Shown here piece after piece: positions 1 to 7,623 of a stretch of 64,000 bases of DNA; position 1 is the first letter of the stretch, and each line of letters starts with the position of its first letter. This stretch comes from DATLLJ01 sp035537875 (lineage in GTDB: Bacteria; Acidobacteriota; Vicinamibacteria; Vicinamibacterales; CAVVIG01). The translations under genes and the position numbers were made by a program. The stretch lies in the NCBI GenBank assembly GCA_035537875.1, contig DATLLJ010000136.1, positions 1 to 64,000 of the forward strand. The letters are read 5' to 3'. The notes under the pieces were generated by a model. It had not been told where the DNA came from, ran no database searches, and was given only the letters and a program-made list of their open reading frames with translations.

Positions 1-382
1 GCGATAGTGCGGGCGTGCTTTTCGATTGTAGGCGTCGACAGCGCGGCGCGATCCGCGCGACGGAGAACTTCAAGCTTGGCGTGGTGGCGGCGACAGGCGG
101 GATCGCGCTGCTGTGCCTATTGAGCTTCGTCCTCGGTTTCTTCGGCGTGAATGTGCCGCTGATTCACTCCAGCGGAACATTCGGGATCCTGTTCAGCGTG
201 TTCGTGGTGGTGATCGCGGCCCTCAACCTCGTCCTCGACTTCGACTTCATCGAGCAGGGCGTGGAGCACGGTGCGCCCAAGCACATGGAATGATACGGGG
301 CGTTCGGTCTGCTCGTGACCCTCGTGTGGCTGTATCTGAAATACTGCACCTTCTGGCCAAGCTCCAGTCTCGAGAGCGCTAG
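1..382 (+). pseudogene. Bax inhibitor-1/YccA-family membrane protein, C-terminal part, disrupted
   Basis: Only the 3' part lies in the window. The reading from about position 51 gives a typical Bax-inhibitor-1 (UPF0005) C-terminal half: ATENFKLGVVAATGG, a hydrophobic helix, GVNVPLIHSSG, another helix, then LDFDFIEQGVEHGAPKHME. The family normally continues with WYAAFGLLVTLVWLYLEIL. Here the expected Trp codon is TGA (293), the next residues (YGAFGLLVTLVWLYL) follow in the same frame after that stop, and a one-base deletion near 337-340 moves the true end (EILHLLAKLQSRER, stop near 382) into another frame. The N-terminal residues before IRATENF also fit the family poorly, so a further lesion near 25-45 is possible. 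Either a decayed gene or sequencing errors. Confidence 0.75.
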
Positions 383-422
383 GCGCCCAACACCTTCGAC
401 GGCCATGACGGACGGGGCCGAA

Positions 423-857
423 TCAGGCGGCGTCGTCTCCCGGGGGCGTGGGAGCGAGCGCGCGCAGATGCTCGTGCAGGATCCGGCACGCGTCCGTCGC
501 GGTGAAGATGCCGGCGAGGCGGCCATGACTGGTGACCAGGACGCTTCCCAGGTGGCGGTCGACCATCTCTTCGAGGACACGGTCGAGCGGCTCGCTCGTA
601 TCGACCGTGTAGGCGTCCCGCACGAACACGTCGCGCACGAACAGCTCGTCTTTCGGTGGCAGCCCGAGGTCGGGGTCGAGCGCTCGCTTGAGATCCCGAT
701 CCGTCAGCACCCCGACGAGGCTGTCGCCCTCCTTGACCGGGAGATGTCGGACCTTTTCGCGAACCATGAGGGTCCTCGCGACGAGCAGGCTGTCTCCGGC
801 CTCCACGAAATAGGGGAAGGGCGTCATGACGGAGCGAATCGCGGGGACCTGGATCAT
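423..857 (-). CDS. CBS-domain pair protein
   Basis: A 144-aa protein made of two tandem CBS domains, roughly residues 8-60 (with VLTDRDLKRAL at 50-60) and 77-130 (with GIFTATDACRIL at 116-127). Such stand-alone pairs bind adenine nucleotides and usually act as energy-sensing regulatory modules; no catalytic domain is attached. A longer reading exists, but the start at 857 (MIQVPAIRSVM) overlaps the stop of the upstream DksA-like gene by ATGA, which indicates translational coupling and a two-gene operon. The partner regulated by this protein cannot be told from the sequence. Confidence 0.85.
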   Translation of the reverse strand: MIQVPAIRSVMTPFPYFVEAGDSLLVARTLMVREKVRHLPVKEGDSLVGVLTDRDLKRALDPDLGLPPKDELFVRDVFVRDAYTVDTSEPLDRVLEEMVDRHLGSVLVTSHGRLAGIFTATDACRILHEHLRALAPTPPGDDAA

Positions 858-1189
858 GCGTTCTCCCGCCCTTCGGTCGAGCAGATCAGGCAGGTGTGGG
901 CGCTCGGCATCGCAGCGAGGCGCTCCTTGCCGATGGCGCGGCCGCATGTCGAGCAGGCACCATATGTTCCGTCGGCAATCCGCCCGAGTGCCGCGCGAAT
1001 GCGACGGACTTCGCCGAGCGTCATCTCGTCGAGCTCGTCCAGCACCTCGTCGTTCTCCCGCTCGACCGCCTGCTCCGGCGCGTCGCGCTGGTGAGGCCGT
1101 CTCTGGTCGCTTTCAATCACTCCAACCCGTTTCAACAGACGGGCAAGCTGGTCTTCGAGCTGTACTCGAACGGTCTCGTGCTTCGACAT
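854..1189 (-). CDS. DksA/TraR-family zinc-finger protein
   Basis: A 111-aa protein with an N-terminal helical region rich in charged residues (1-70) and a C4 zinc finger, C79-S-T-C82 and C100-L-I-C103, in the typical context DGTYGACSTCGRAIGKERL. This is the DksA/TraR C4-type fold; members bind RNA polymerase through the secondary channel. It is shorter than E. coli DksA (151 aa) and lacks a clear coiled-coil tip with the DxxDxA motif, so a true (p)ppGpp cofactor role is uncertain. It is followed by a CBS-pair gene with an ATGA overlap. Confidence 0.85.
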   Translation of the reverse strand: MSKHETVRVQLEDQLARLLKRVGVIESDQRRPHQRDAPEQAVERENDEVLDELDEMTLGEVRRIRAALGRIADGTYGACSTCGRAIGKERLAAMPSAHTCLICSTEGRENA

Positions 1190-1236
1190 GACCTTGCTCC
1201 TCGAATCTGGACCCGGTGCGCTACCCGCTCGCCGCC

Positions 1237-1362
1237 TTACAGCTGGCTTTCGTCTTCGCTGATCCCGTCTTCTTCTTCCCCGTCCCGCTCATCGACATCT
1301 CCTTCGAGCTCGTCGGCGGGCACCGGAAAGCTCTCGGTTTCCTCTTCCGCGTCTTCGGTCAC
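1237..1362 (-). CDS. possible very acidic 41-aa peptide
   Basis: A short reading frame from GTG (1362) to TAA (1237) encodes an extremely acidic peptide (start TEDAEEETES, end GISEDESQL). It lies 47 bp upstream of, and in the same direction as, the DksA-like gene. The composition is not that of a random antisense frame, but GGAGG abuts the GTG with no spacing, so the initiation site is doubtful. No family recognised. Confidence 0.25.
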   Translation of the reverse strand: MTEDAEEETESFPVPADELEGDVDERDGEEEDGISEDESQL

Positions 1363-1365
1363 CTC

Positions 1366-1690
1366 CGACGCGAGGGGCCTGATAGAGACGTGGACGGCGA
1401 TGCTCGCCGCGCGACGCGCGTTCTTGGCGATGCCTGTCGGACCGAATCGCCTTTATTGTTATGCGGATCTCGCCACCGCCGCCACGGAAGATCCCACTGG
1501 ACGGGATCCAGGCCGGTTTCTTGCGCTCTTTGCGGACTTCGGGGAGCCGGTGCCGAGCATCCTCAGCGGGCTCGGGAACTTCGACTCAATCCATTTCTTT
1601 CCCATCGAGGCAGAAACCACGCTCGGGTGGAGCGCTCCGCGCACGGCGCCTCATCATCGAGTTTGGCGCCGCCAGCCCTGCCGTGCGATG
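1366..1690 (+). pseudogene. remnant of an FAD-dependent aromatic-ring-type monooxygenase
   Basis: The plus frame running into the GTPase gene reads WTAMLAARRAFLAMPVG, then NRLYCYADL, LFADFGEPVPSIL and IHFFPIE. These resemble, in order, the substrate-domain segment of PHBH/zeaxanthin-epoxidase-type flavin monooxygenases. The conserved block that should follow (W..GRVxLIGDAAHA) is found only in a different frame (ARRLIIEFGAA), implying a frameshift near 1640-1655, and the N-terminal FAD-binding part is absent. This fills the otherwise gene-free stretch 1363-1687. Assignment is by pattern memory, not alignment. Confidence 0.45.
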
Positions 1691-3436
1691 CTCCTCGCCA
1701 TGGCTTCCGCACTGCTTCGGGAGGAGGATCGGCGGCTGGCCGCCGACGAGCGGACGACCCTCTCCGTGCTGCGCGATGCGCTGGTGCGTCTCGATGCGAC
1801 GCCCGAAGGCCTGGACGCGCTCAGCCGGTCGATGCAGCAGCTCGACGAGCTGTTTCTGGTGGTCGTGGTCGGCGAGTTCAACGCCGGCAAGAGCGCGTTC
1901 ATCAACGCCCTGCTTGGCGCGCAGGTGCTGCCCGAAGGTGTCACCCCCACCACCGCGCAGGTGAACCTGATTCACTACGGCGACGAGCCTTCGCTCGTCG
2001 AACGTTCGCCTCATCTGCGCCGGATCGCCGCGCCCGTCGCATTTCTACGCGATATCCACGTAGTCGATACACCGGGCACCAACGCTGTCCTTCGGGAGCA
2101 CGAAGCGATCACCGCCGACTTCGTGCCGCGGTCGGACCTGGTTCTGTTCGTTACCTCTGCCGACCGGCCATTCACGGAGAGCGAACGGCAGTTCCTGGGG
2201 ATGATTCGCGAGTGGGGCAAGAAAGTCGTGATCGTGCTCAACAAGATCGACCTGTTCGAAACCGAGAGCCAGCTGCAGGAGGTCGTGGCCTTCATTCAGA
2301 ACCACGCGCGCCAGGTGCTCGGCACGACGCCGGAAATCTTTCCAGTCAGTGCCCGTCGAGCGCTGCGCGCCAAGCTGGGCGAACCCTCCCTCTGGGGTGA
2401 GAGCGGCTTCGAGGCCCTCGAACACTACGTGCACCAGCGCCTCGACGAGCGCGAGCGGTTGCGGCTGAAGCTGGCGAATCCGCTCGGCGTTGGCCGGGCG
2501 CTCTCCGACCGGTATCTCGAGGTCATCAGCGGGCGGCTGGACCTTCTGAAGGAAGACCTGAAGCTCCTCGACGATGTCGATCGGCAGATGGCTGTGCACC
2601 GCGACGACATGCACAAGCAGTTCGCACTGCGGATGACCGAGACGGAGAACGTCCTGCTTCAGCTCGAGCAGCGAGGGCACGCCTACTTCGACGAGATGCT
2701 GCGGCTCGGCCGGGTCTTCGACCTGCTGAACAAGGCGCGGGTCCGGGAAGGATTCGAGCAGGAGGTCGTCGCCGATGCACCCGTGAAGATCGAGCGCGCC
2801 GTCTCCGCCCTGATCGACTGGATGGTCGGCGCCGACCTGCAGCAGTGGCAGCAGGTGACGCTGCACCTGGCGCAGCGCCGCCAGCAGTACCGTGACCGCA
2901 TCGTCGGCGATCCCGAGGTGGCCGCCTTCCACGTCGAACGGGCCCGGCTCATCGAGTCGGTCGGCCGGGAAGCTCAAAGGCTGGTGGATGGATTCGATCG
3001 GGAGCGCGAAGCGGCGGCGCTGGCCGAGGGGGCGCGCAACGCCGTCGCGGCGGCAGCGGCGATTGGCGCCGGCGCGCTCGGACTCGGCGCCATCGTGACG
3101 ATTGCCGCGACGACGGCGGCCGCCGACGTCACCGGCATCCTGCTCGCGGGCGCGATGGCGACTCTGGGGTTGTTCGTGATCCCGGCTCGACGCCGCAAGG
3201 CCAAGAAGGAGCTGCGGAGCAAGGTGACGACGCTGCGCGAGACGCTGACCGGGGCGCTTCGCGAACAGTTTCAAAAAGAGATGACACGGAGCCAGCAGCG
3301 CGTCGGCGATGCGATTGCGCCGTACAGCCGGTTCGTTCGCGCCGAGCAGCAGTCGTTGACGAGCATGCGCGACACGCTCGAGCGGTCGCGCGAGGCGCTG
3401 ACGGCGCTCCAGGCGCGGGTCACCATGATGCACTGA
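1688..3436 (+). CDS. dynamin-like/EngA-type large GTPase with membrane-anchor region
   Basis: A 582-aa protein. The G domain starts near residue 55: P-loop GEFNAGKS (62-69), switch I Thr in TPTT, G3 DTPG, G4 NKID. It is followed by a long helical region with heptad-like charged stretches. A hydrophobic segment near the C-terminus (AAAAAIGAGALGLGAIV and onward to LAGAMATLGLFVIPA) is flanked by a basic RRRKAKKE. This layout matches the bacterial dynamin family (membrane remodelling GTPases), not translation GTPases. The ORF is open far upstream, but homology begins only near residue 1 as given; ATG 1688 or ATG 1700 are both possible and neither has a clear Shine-Dalgarno sequence. The upstream part is the decayed monooxygenase. 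Confidence 0.8.
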   Translation: MLLAMASALLREEDRRLAADERTTLSVLRDALVRLDATPEGLDALSRSMQQLDELFLVVVVGEFNAGKSAFINALLGAQVLPEGVTPTTAQVNLIHYGDEPSLVERSPHLRRIAAPVAFLRDIHVVDTPGTNAVLREHEAITADFVPRSDLVLFVTSADRPFTESERQFLGMIREWGKKVVIVLNKIDLFETESQLQEVVAFIQNHARQVLGTTPEIFPVSARRALRAKLGEPSLWGESGFEALEHYVHQRLDERERLRLKLANPLGVGRALSDRYLEVISGRLDLLKEDLKLLDDVDRQMAVHRDDMHKQFALRMTETENVLLQLEQRGHAYFDEMLRLGRVFDLLNKARVREGFEQEVVADAPVKIERAVSALIDWMVGADLQQWQQVTLHLAQRRQQYRDRIVGDPEVAAFHVERARLIESVGREAQRLVDGFDREREAAALAEGARNAVAAAAAIGAGALGLGAIVTIAATTAAADVTGILLAGAMATLGLFVIPARRRKAKKELRSKVTTLRETLTGALREQFQKEMTRSQQRVGDAIAPYSRFVRAEQQSLTSMRDTLERSREALTALQARVTMMH

Positions 3437-3556
3437 AGCCCGAACGTGCGGGCGGTCATGCCGCCGGCCGGCAGGCGCTGTGCGCCGTTCGAGGTTCGCG
3501 AGTTGCGCGACCAGCTTCGGATGATCCGCGAGTGTCTTAAGGATTTTGCGCCGTGG

Positions 3557-4372
3557 TTACTTTGCGATAGCGCCGCCCGCCGGATTTCTGACCCGCTCGT
3601 TGAACTCCTGCTCGTCGACCGGCGCGAAGATGACTTCAATCATCTCGCCATCGGGCATGTCTTTCGTCTGAAATCGGAAGTTCCGCGGCGTGGTCGTCCA
3701 CGGCTTCGCATACATAACCGGGTCGTCGATCGTCATCGTGAGCTCGAGGTTGTCCTTGCTCGTCCGCCGCCAGCGCTCGGTCACCTTGAGCACGTCGCTG
3801 AACGGGCTGCCCCATTGATCCATCCAGGCACGGGCGTCGAGGCCCGTGGTCTCCGCGACGAGTGTGTTTCCGTCCCACCTCCCGACCGACATGCCGTACC
3901 AGAACGGCCCGACATCTTCGAGGGGCTTACGGCCGTCCATCCAGATTTCGCGCCACACACGCGTCCACTCGAACAGCTGCACGATCTTGTCCGGTAGCAC
4001 GATCACCTGGAACGGACGGCCGTACACGAGAGCACGCAACAGACCGGGAGGATTGGCATCGCCCAGCAGATCGTTGGCGAAGGCCGGAGGCACCTGCCGC
4101 GGTCCCTTTCCTGACTTGTTGGCGTTGACCTGCGCAAGCCCTTTCGGCGTCAGGGGAGACGACGGCCCCCACTCCGTCATCAGGCCGCCGTCCGGCAGGA
4201 AGCCGCGAGCATCCGCTTTGACCTGATTGGCCGCCGATGGCGAGGCTCCACCACGACCCCAGATGCCGTTCAGATCTTTCGCGTCAAACGAGGCCGCAGG
4301 CTGCTGGGCCAACGCGATCGATGCGCAGCCCACCGCGATGAACGAGGAAAGGCCAAGGATTCGCGTGCGCAT
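3557..4372 (-). CDS. exported protein of unknown function, paired with DUF6152
   Basis: A 271-aa protein with a clear signal peptide (MRTRILGLSSFIAVGCASIALAQ, cleavage after ALA-QQ). The mature part contains LNGIWGRGG near its N-terminus and many Trp and aromatic residues (WREIWMDGR, WYGMSVGRWDGNTLV, WRRTSKDNLELTMTIDDP), suggesting a beta-rich lipocalin-like or calycin fold; that is inference. The start has a good AAGGAG seven bases upstream, overlapping the stop of the DUF6152 gene, so the two are co-expressed. I recall similar two-gene units in Acidobacteriota genomes but know no biochemical function. Confidence 0.75.
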   Translation of the reverse strand: MRTRILGLSSFIAVGCASIALAQQPAASFDAKDLNGIWGRGGASPSAANQVKADARGFLPDGGLMTEWGPSSPLTPKGLAQVNANKSGKGPRQVPPAFANDLLGDANPPGLLRALVYGRPFQVIVLPDKIVQLFEWTRVWREIWMDGRKPLEDVGPFWYGMSVGRWDGNTLVAETTGLDARAWMDQWGSPFSDVLKVTERWRRTSKDNLELTMTIDDPVMYAKPWTTTPRNFRFQTKDMPDGEMIEVIFAPVDEQEFNERVRNPAGGAIAK

Positions 4373-4382
4373 ATCTGGCTCC

Positions 4383-4772
4383 TTACTGCCTGGGCTTCGT
4401 TTCTTTACCGTTGACGACGACAGTGCAGCTCAGGCACTCGCCGACGGCAGTGCCGGCTCGCGACGGGTGAACGTGAATGACGACGTCGTCCCCAGGTTGG
4501 AACTGCTTTTTCGTCCAGCCCTGTCGCATCATCACGCCGGGGCTGTTCAGCTCCACGGCGTAATTCTGTCCCTTGAAGGGCCCTTCGGTCACGTCGATGA
4601 ACAGCGCGGAGTGCGGATTTCTCCAGAGAAACTCGGTCACGACGCCCTTGATTTCGACGGTTCGATCCTGGAAGTAGGACGCGCCTGTTCCGTGATGCGC
4701 GAAGACGGCGCCCGGAGCCGCCAGCACCAACGCCAGGAACGCCCACCGTCGAACCATGGTTCTTGTCTTCAT
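4383..4772 (-). CDS. DUF6152-family exported protein
   Basis: A 129-aa protein with signal peptide MKTRTMVRRWAFLALVLAAPG, cleaved before AHHGTG. The mature part has the family pattern: His pair at the new N-terminus, VEIKGVVTEFLWRNPHS, then LFIDVTEG, and a C-terminal part with GDDVVIHVHPS and two cysteines (ECLSC). The start at 4772 was preferred over the open upstream extension because of the signal peptide and the G-rich Shine-Dalgarno (GGGGGA) before it. The downstream exported gene begins 10 bp after its stop. Function unknown. Confidence 0.75.
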   Translation of the reverse strand: MKTRTMVRRWAFLALVLAAPGAVFAHHGTGASYFQDRTVEIKGVVTEFLWRNPHSALFIDVTEGPFKGQNYAVELNSPGVMMRQGWTKKQFQPGDDVVIHVHPSRAGTAVGECLSCTVVVNGKETKPRQ

Positions 4773-4831
4773 AGCCAGATCCCCCAAAGGCCTGCAGTGT
4801 CGGGCTCGCTGCCGCCCGTTGTCAAGGCGCG

Positions 4832-5188
4832 TCACCGCAAGGCGGCGAAGATCGCCAGGCAGGCCCACCCGATGAGGAACGCCACGCCGCCGAGCGGCGT
4901 GATGGCGCCGAGCGTGGTGATGCCCGTCAGCGTGAGCGCGAAGAGGCTGCCGGAGAAGAGCACGATGCCGGCGACGAAGGACCATCCGGCCATGGAGAGG
5001 AGGCGGGCGTCGCCCATTCGCCCAATGACCGCCGCGGTTATCAGCAGCGCGAACACGTGGTACATCTGATACCGCACCGCCGTCTCGAAGACGGCGAGCA
5101 TCTCCGGCGACAGGCGGCTGCGGAGGCCATGCGCGCCGAAGGCGCCTGCCGCCACACCCAGAAATCCAGCCAGCGCGCCGACGAGCAT
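4832..5188 (-). CDS. DUF423-family small membrane protein
   Basis: About 118 aa, four hydrophobic helices, with family hallmarks: GALAGFLGVAAGAFGAHGLR at the N-terminus, YQMYHVFALL, SFVAGIVLFSGSLFAL, and a C-terminal GITPLGG-like ITPLGGVAFLIGW. This is the DUF423 (YwdK/YgdD-like) integral membrane family of unknown role. ATG 5188 was chosen; a TTG at 5203, preceded by AGGA, would add five residues. The longer upstream reading is not hydrophobic and does not fit. Confidence 0.85.
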   Translation of the reverse strand: MLVGALAGFLGVAAGAFGAHGLRSRLSPEMLAVFETAVRYQMYHVFALLITAAVIGRMGDARLLSMAGWSFVAGIVLFSGSLFALTLTGITTLGAITPLGGVAFLIGWACLAIFAALR

Positions 5189-5290
5189 GAATGTGGTGTC
5201 CAATGGTCCTAGCTTAGCGCGTGGCGGCCACTTCGCGCAGTTCTTCGAGGCTAATCGAGCCACGCGCCGGGGACAGCAGGCTGGCTGGAC

Positions 5291-5572
5291 TTACGATTTC
5301 ACGCGGGGCGCATTGCGTTGAGCGCGATCGCTGTACGGGTCCGCTTGGGCGTCGGGCTGCCCTGGGGCAGGATCTCCCGTCCTTCCGGGGTTGATATCGG
5401 CCGCTCCGCTCGGTGTCGTGGGGCCCACAGTCACCCTGTCGCGTCTGAGTCTTCTGAGCGGCCCAAAGTCGCGTTTACCGTCCCGGATCTCCTTGATGAA
5501 GTACGGAATCCACAGCAAGGCCGCCAGGGCGACCGCAATCAGGATGCCGATGTTGAGCTCTGTGGCAGTCAT
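5291..5572 (-). CDS. small single-pass membrane protein, unknown
   Basis: A 93-aa product if started at ATG 5572 (MTATELNIGILIAVALAALL), preceded by AGGGG. One N-terminal transmembrane helix (about residues 7-25) is followed by a basic, then proline/glycine-rich hydrophilic tail (KEIRDGKRDFGPLRRLRRDR and onward). The helix-then-basic order predicts a cytoplasmic tail. No family recognised; it lies divergently from the YbjQ-like gene. Confidence 0.5.
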   Translation of the reverse strand: MTATELNIGILIAVALAALLWIPYFIKEIRDGKRDFGPLRRLRRDRVTVGPTTPSGAADINPGRTGDPAPGQPDAQADPYSDRAQRNAPRVKS

Positions 5573-5739
5573 GAGATACCCCTGATGGTGATAGCAACCG
5601 ACGTGCCGCGGGGTCACAGACGAGTTGTCCCGCCAGTCCAGCACAACAAAGACGACACCTCGCCCGCCCCGTTCAGCCATCGTCATAATGAGCGTCACGG
5701 GCAGGCGCGCTGACAGCCTGCGGTTTACTTGGAGGGGCG

Positions 5740-6060
5740 ATGGAGGTCACGACGACACCGGGGATCGAAGGGAAACGCATCAGGAAATATTGCGGCGTGG
5801 TGGCGGGCGAAGCCATCATGGGCGCCAACGTCATCAAGGATCTCTTCGCCGGCATCCGCGACATTGTCGGCGGCCGCTCGGCGGTGTACGAGAAGGAGCT
5901 TCAGAGAGCGAGAGATATTGCGCTTCAGGAGCTGCAGCAGCGGGCCCAGGAGGCGGGCGCCAACGCCGTCGTGGGTATTGACCTCGACTACGAGGTCCTC
6001 GGCCCCAACAACGGCATGCTCATGGTGTCAGCGAGCGGCACGGCCGTCGTTGTCGAGTAG
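5740..6060 (+). CDS. YbjQ/UPF0145 (DUF74) family protein
   Basis: A 106-aa protein with the UPF0145 pattern: TTPGIEGKRI at the start, GVVAGEAIMGANVIKDLFAGIRDIVGGRS, YEKELQRARDIAL, QEAGANAVVGIDLDYE and the final strand MLMVSASGTAVVV. Family members form pentamers and are often called putative heavy-metal-binding proteins, but no cellular role is established. Length matches the family. A strong GGAGG lies 7-11 bases before the ATG. Confidence 0.9.
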   Translation: MEVTTTPGIEGKRIRKYCGVVAGEAIMGANVIKDLFAGIRDIVGGRSAVYEKELQRARDIALQELQQRAQEAGANAVVGIDLDYEVLGPNNGMLMVSASGTAVVVE

Positions 6061-6095
6061 AGTGCCCGCGGGCAGGTCCGACAACCCCCGCTCCC

Positions 6096-7615
6096 TTAGA
6101 CGACCGCGACGAGCTGGGGCGGCGGGAGTGCTTCGCGGCGGGCGGCAGCAAGCGCACGCGCCAGCCGGCGTCCGGCCTCTTCGGCGCGCGAGGATGGCAG
6201 CGTGGAAAAGCAGAGACGCAGCTGTCGTTCGCCGGCGCGATCGGCGTAAAACGTCTCACCCCGCACGAACGCGACCGACTCCGCGATGGCTTTCGCATAC
6301 ACCTGCGACGCCTGCAACCGCTCGCCCAGACGGCACCAGAGGTACAGCCCGCCTTCCGGAGTCGCCCAGCGCAACAACCCGGGCGGAACGTGGCGTTGAA
6401 GGGATGCGGCAAGGGCGTCGCGGCGGCGCCGATGTTCGGTTCGGAGCTGAGCGAGGTGCGTGTCGAACGTCCCGTCCTCGACCAGATCGGCCACGACGGC
6501 TTGCGCGAGCATCGGAGGGTGCAGATCTGATCGCTGTTTGATGAGCGCCAGTTGCTCGATGATCGGTTTCGCGGCAACCAGCCATCCCAGCCTCAGACCG
6601 GGCGACAGCACCTTCGAGAAGCTGCTCAAGTAAATCACGACGGACTGAGTGTCGAGCGAATGAAGGGACGGCGGGGCGGGCGTAGAGAAATGCAGTCCGC
6701 GGTACATGTCGTTTCGATGATTGGCACCCGGAGACGGCTGGCGAGTTCCAGGAAATCTCGTCTCAGCCGGATCGGCATCGTCCACCCCGTGGGGTTGTGA
6801 AACGTCGGGTTCGTGTAAATCAGCTTGGGACGGTAGCGGAGGAGATGGTCTTCCAGCTCGTCGAGATCCTGACGGACGATGTCCCAGCCGATCATCCGGG
6901 CGCCTGCTGCCCGGAAGGTCTGAATCGCGCCGACATAGCCGGGGCGATCGACCACGACGGTGTCGCCGGGGTCGATGAGGCACCGGACGAGGAGGTCCAG
7001 GCCCTGCTGAGCGCCGGCGATGACGAGGACATTGGGCGGTTCGTCGTCGAGTCGACAGGCGATGGCGTCGCGTAACCGCGGGTGGCCTTCCGTCGGTCCG
7101 TGTCCCCAGATGCCGGCGCCGTCCCGTGTGAGCACTTTGTCCAGCGAGCGCCGGAACGCCTCGACCGGAAAACGATCGACCGCCGGAATGCCGGCGGCGA
7201 GCGAGATGAGCCGCGGATCGAGCGAGTCGCTGACCAGATCGCGTATGACGCTGTCGGTCGATCGCATCGCCGACGCGGCGACTTTTCCGCGCCACGCGAA
7301 CGGCGCGCCGGACGCGTCCGGTGCGGCGGACACGAAAGTGCCGCGGCCGACGTATCCGCGCACCAGGCCGCGGGACTCGAGCTCGCGATACGCGGTGACT
7401 ACGGTCGCGCGGCTCACGGCCAGCGAGGTCGCCAGTTGTCGCTCGGCAGGCAGCCGATGGCCTGGCGGAAGTGTGCCTTTGGCGATGCCGCGCTCGAGCG
7501 CGCGCACGAGATGCCGGTACACGGGCCGACTGCGCGGGAGCCCTGCCGACAGGCCCAGCTGACGCAGCTGCTCCGGGAAGTTCACTCTCTGGGCCGATCG
7601 ACTCGTGCTGCTCAT
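6096..7615 (-). pseudogene. MocR/PdxR-type GntR-aminotransferase regulator, frameshifted
   Basis: The N-terminal frame (start ATG 7615) has a GntR winged helix (VYRHLVRALERGIAKGTLPP, LPAERQLATSLAVSRATVV) fused to a class I aminotransferase-like domain (GAQQGLDLLVRCLIDPGDTVVVDRPGY, IYTNPTFHNPTGW). At VPIIE the frame is lost. The rest (NDMYRGLHF, then the PLP-lysine motif YLSSFSKVLSPGLRLGW and the C-terminal small domain to the stop at 6096) continues in another minus frame. One missing base in the run at about 6711-6716 explains this; expected text is VPIIExDMYRGLHF. Everything else looks intact, so a sequencing error or a very recent mutation is possible. The full-length product would be near 500 aa, normal for MocR. 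It starts 8 bp after the wHTH-TPR gene and is likely co-transcribed. Confidence 0.85.
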
Positions 7616-7623
7616 ACCAGTGC

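Noticed and set aside
896..1687. N-terminal domain of the GTPase from the far-upstream ATG
   Set aside because: The region overlaps the DksA-like gene on the other strand and contains a monooxygenase-like relic; the GTPase homology begins near 1688.
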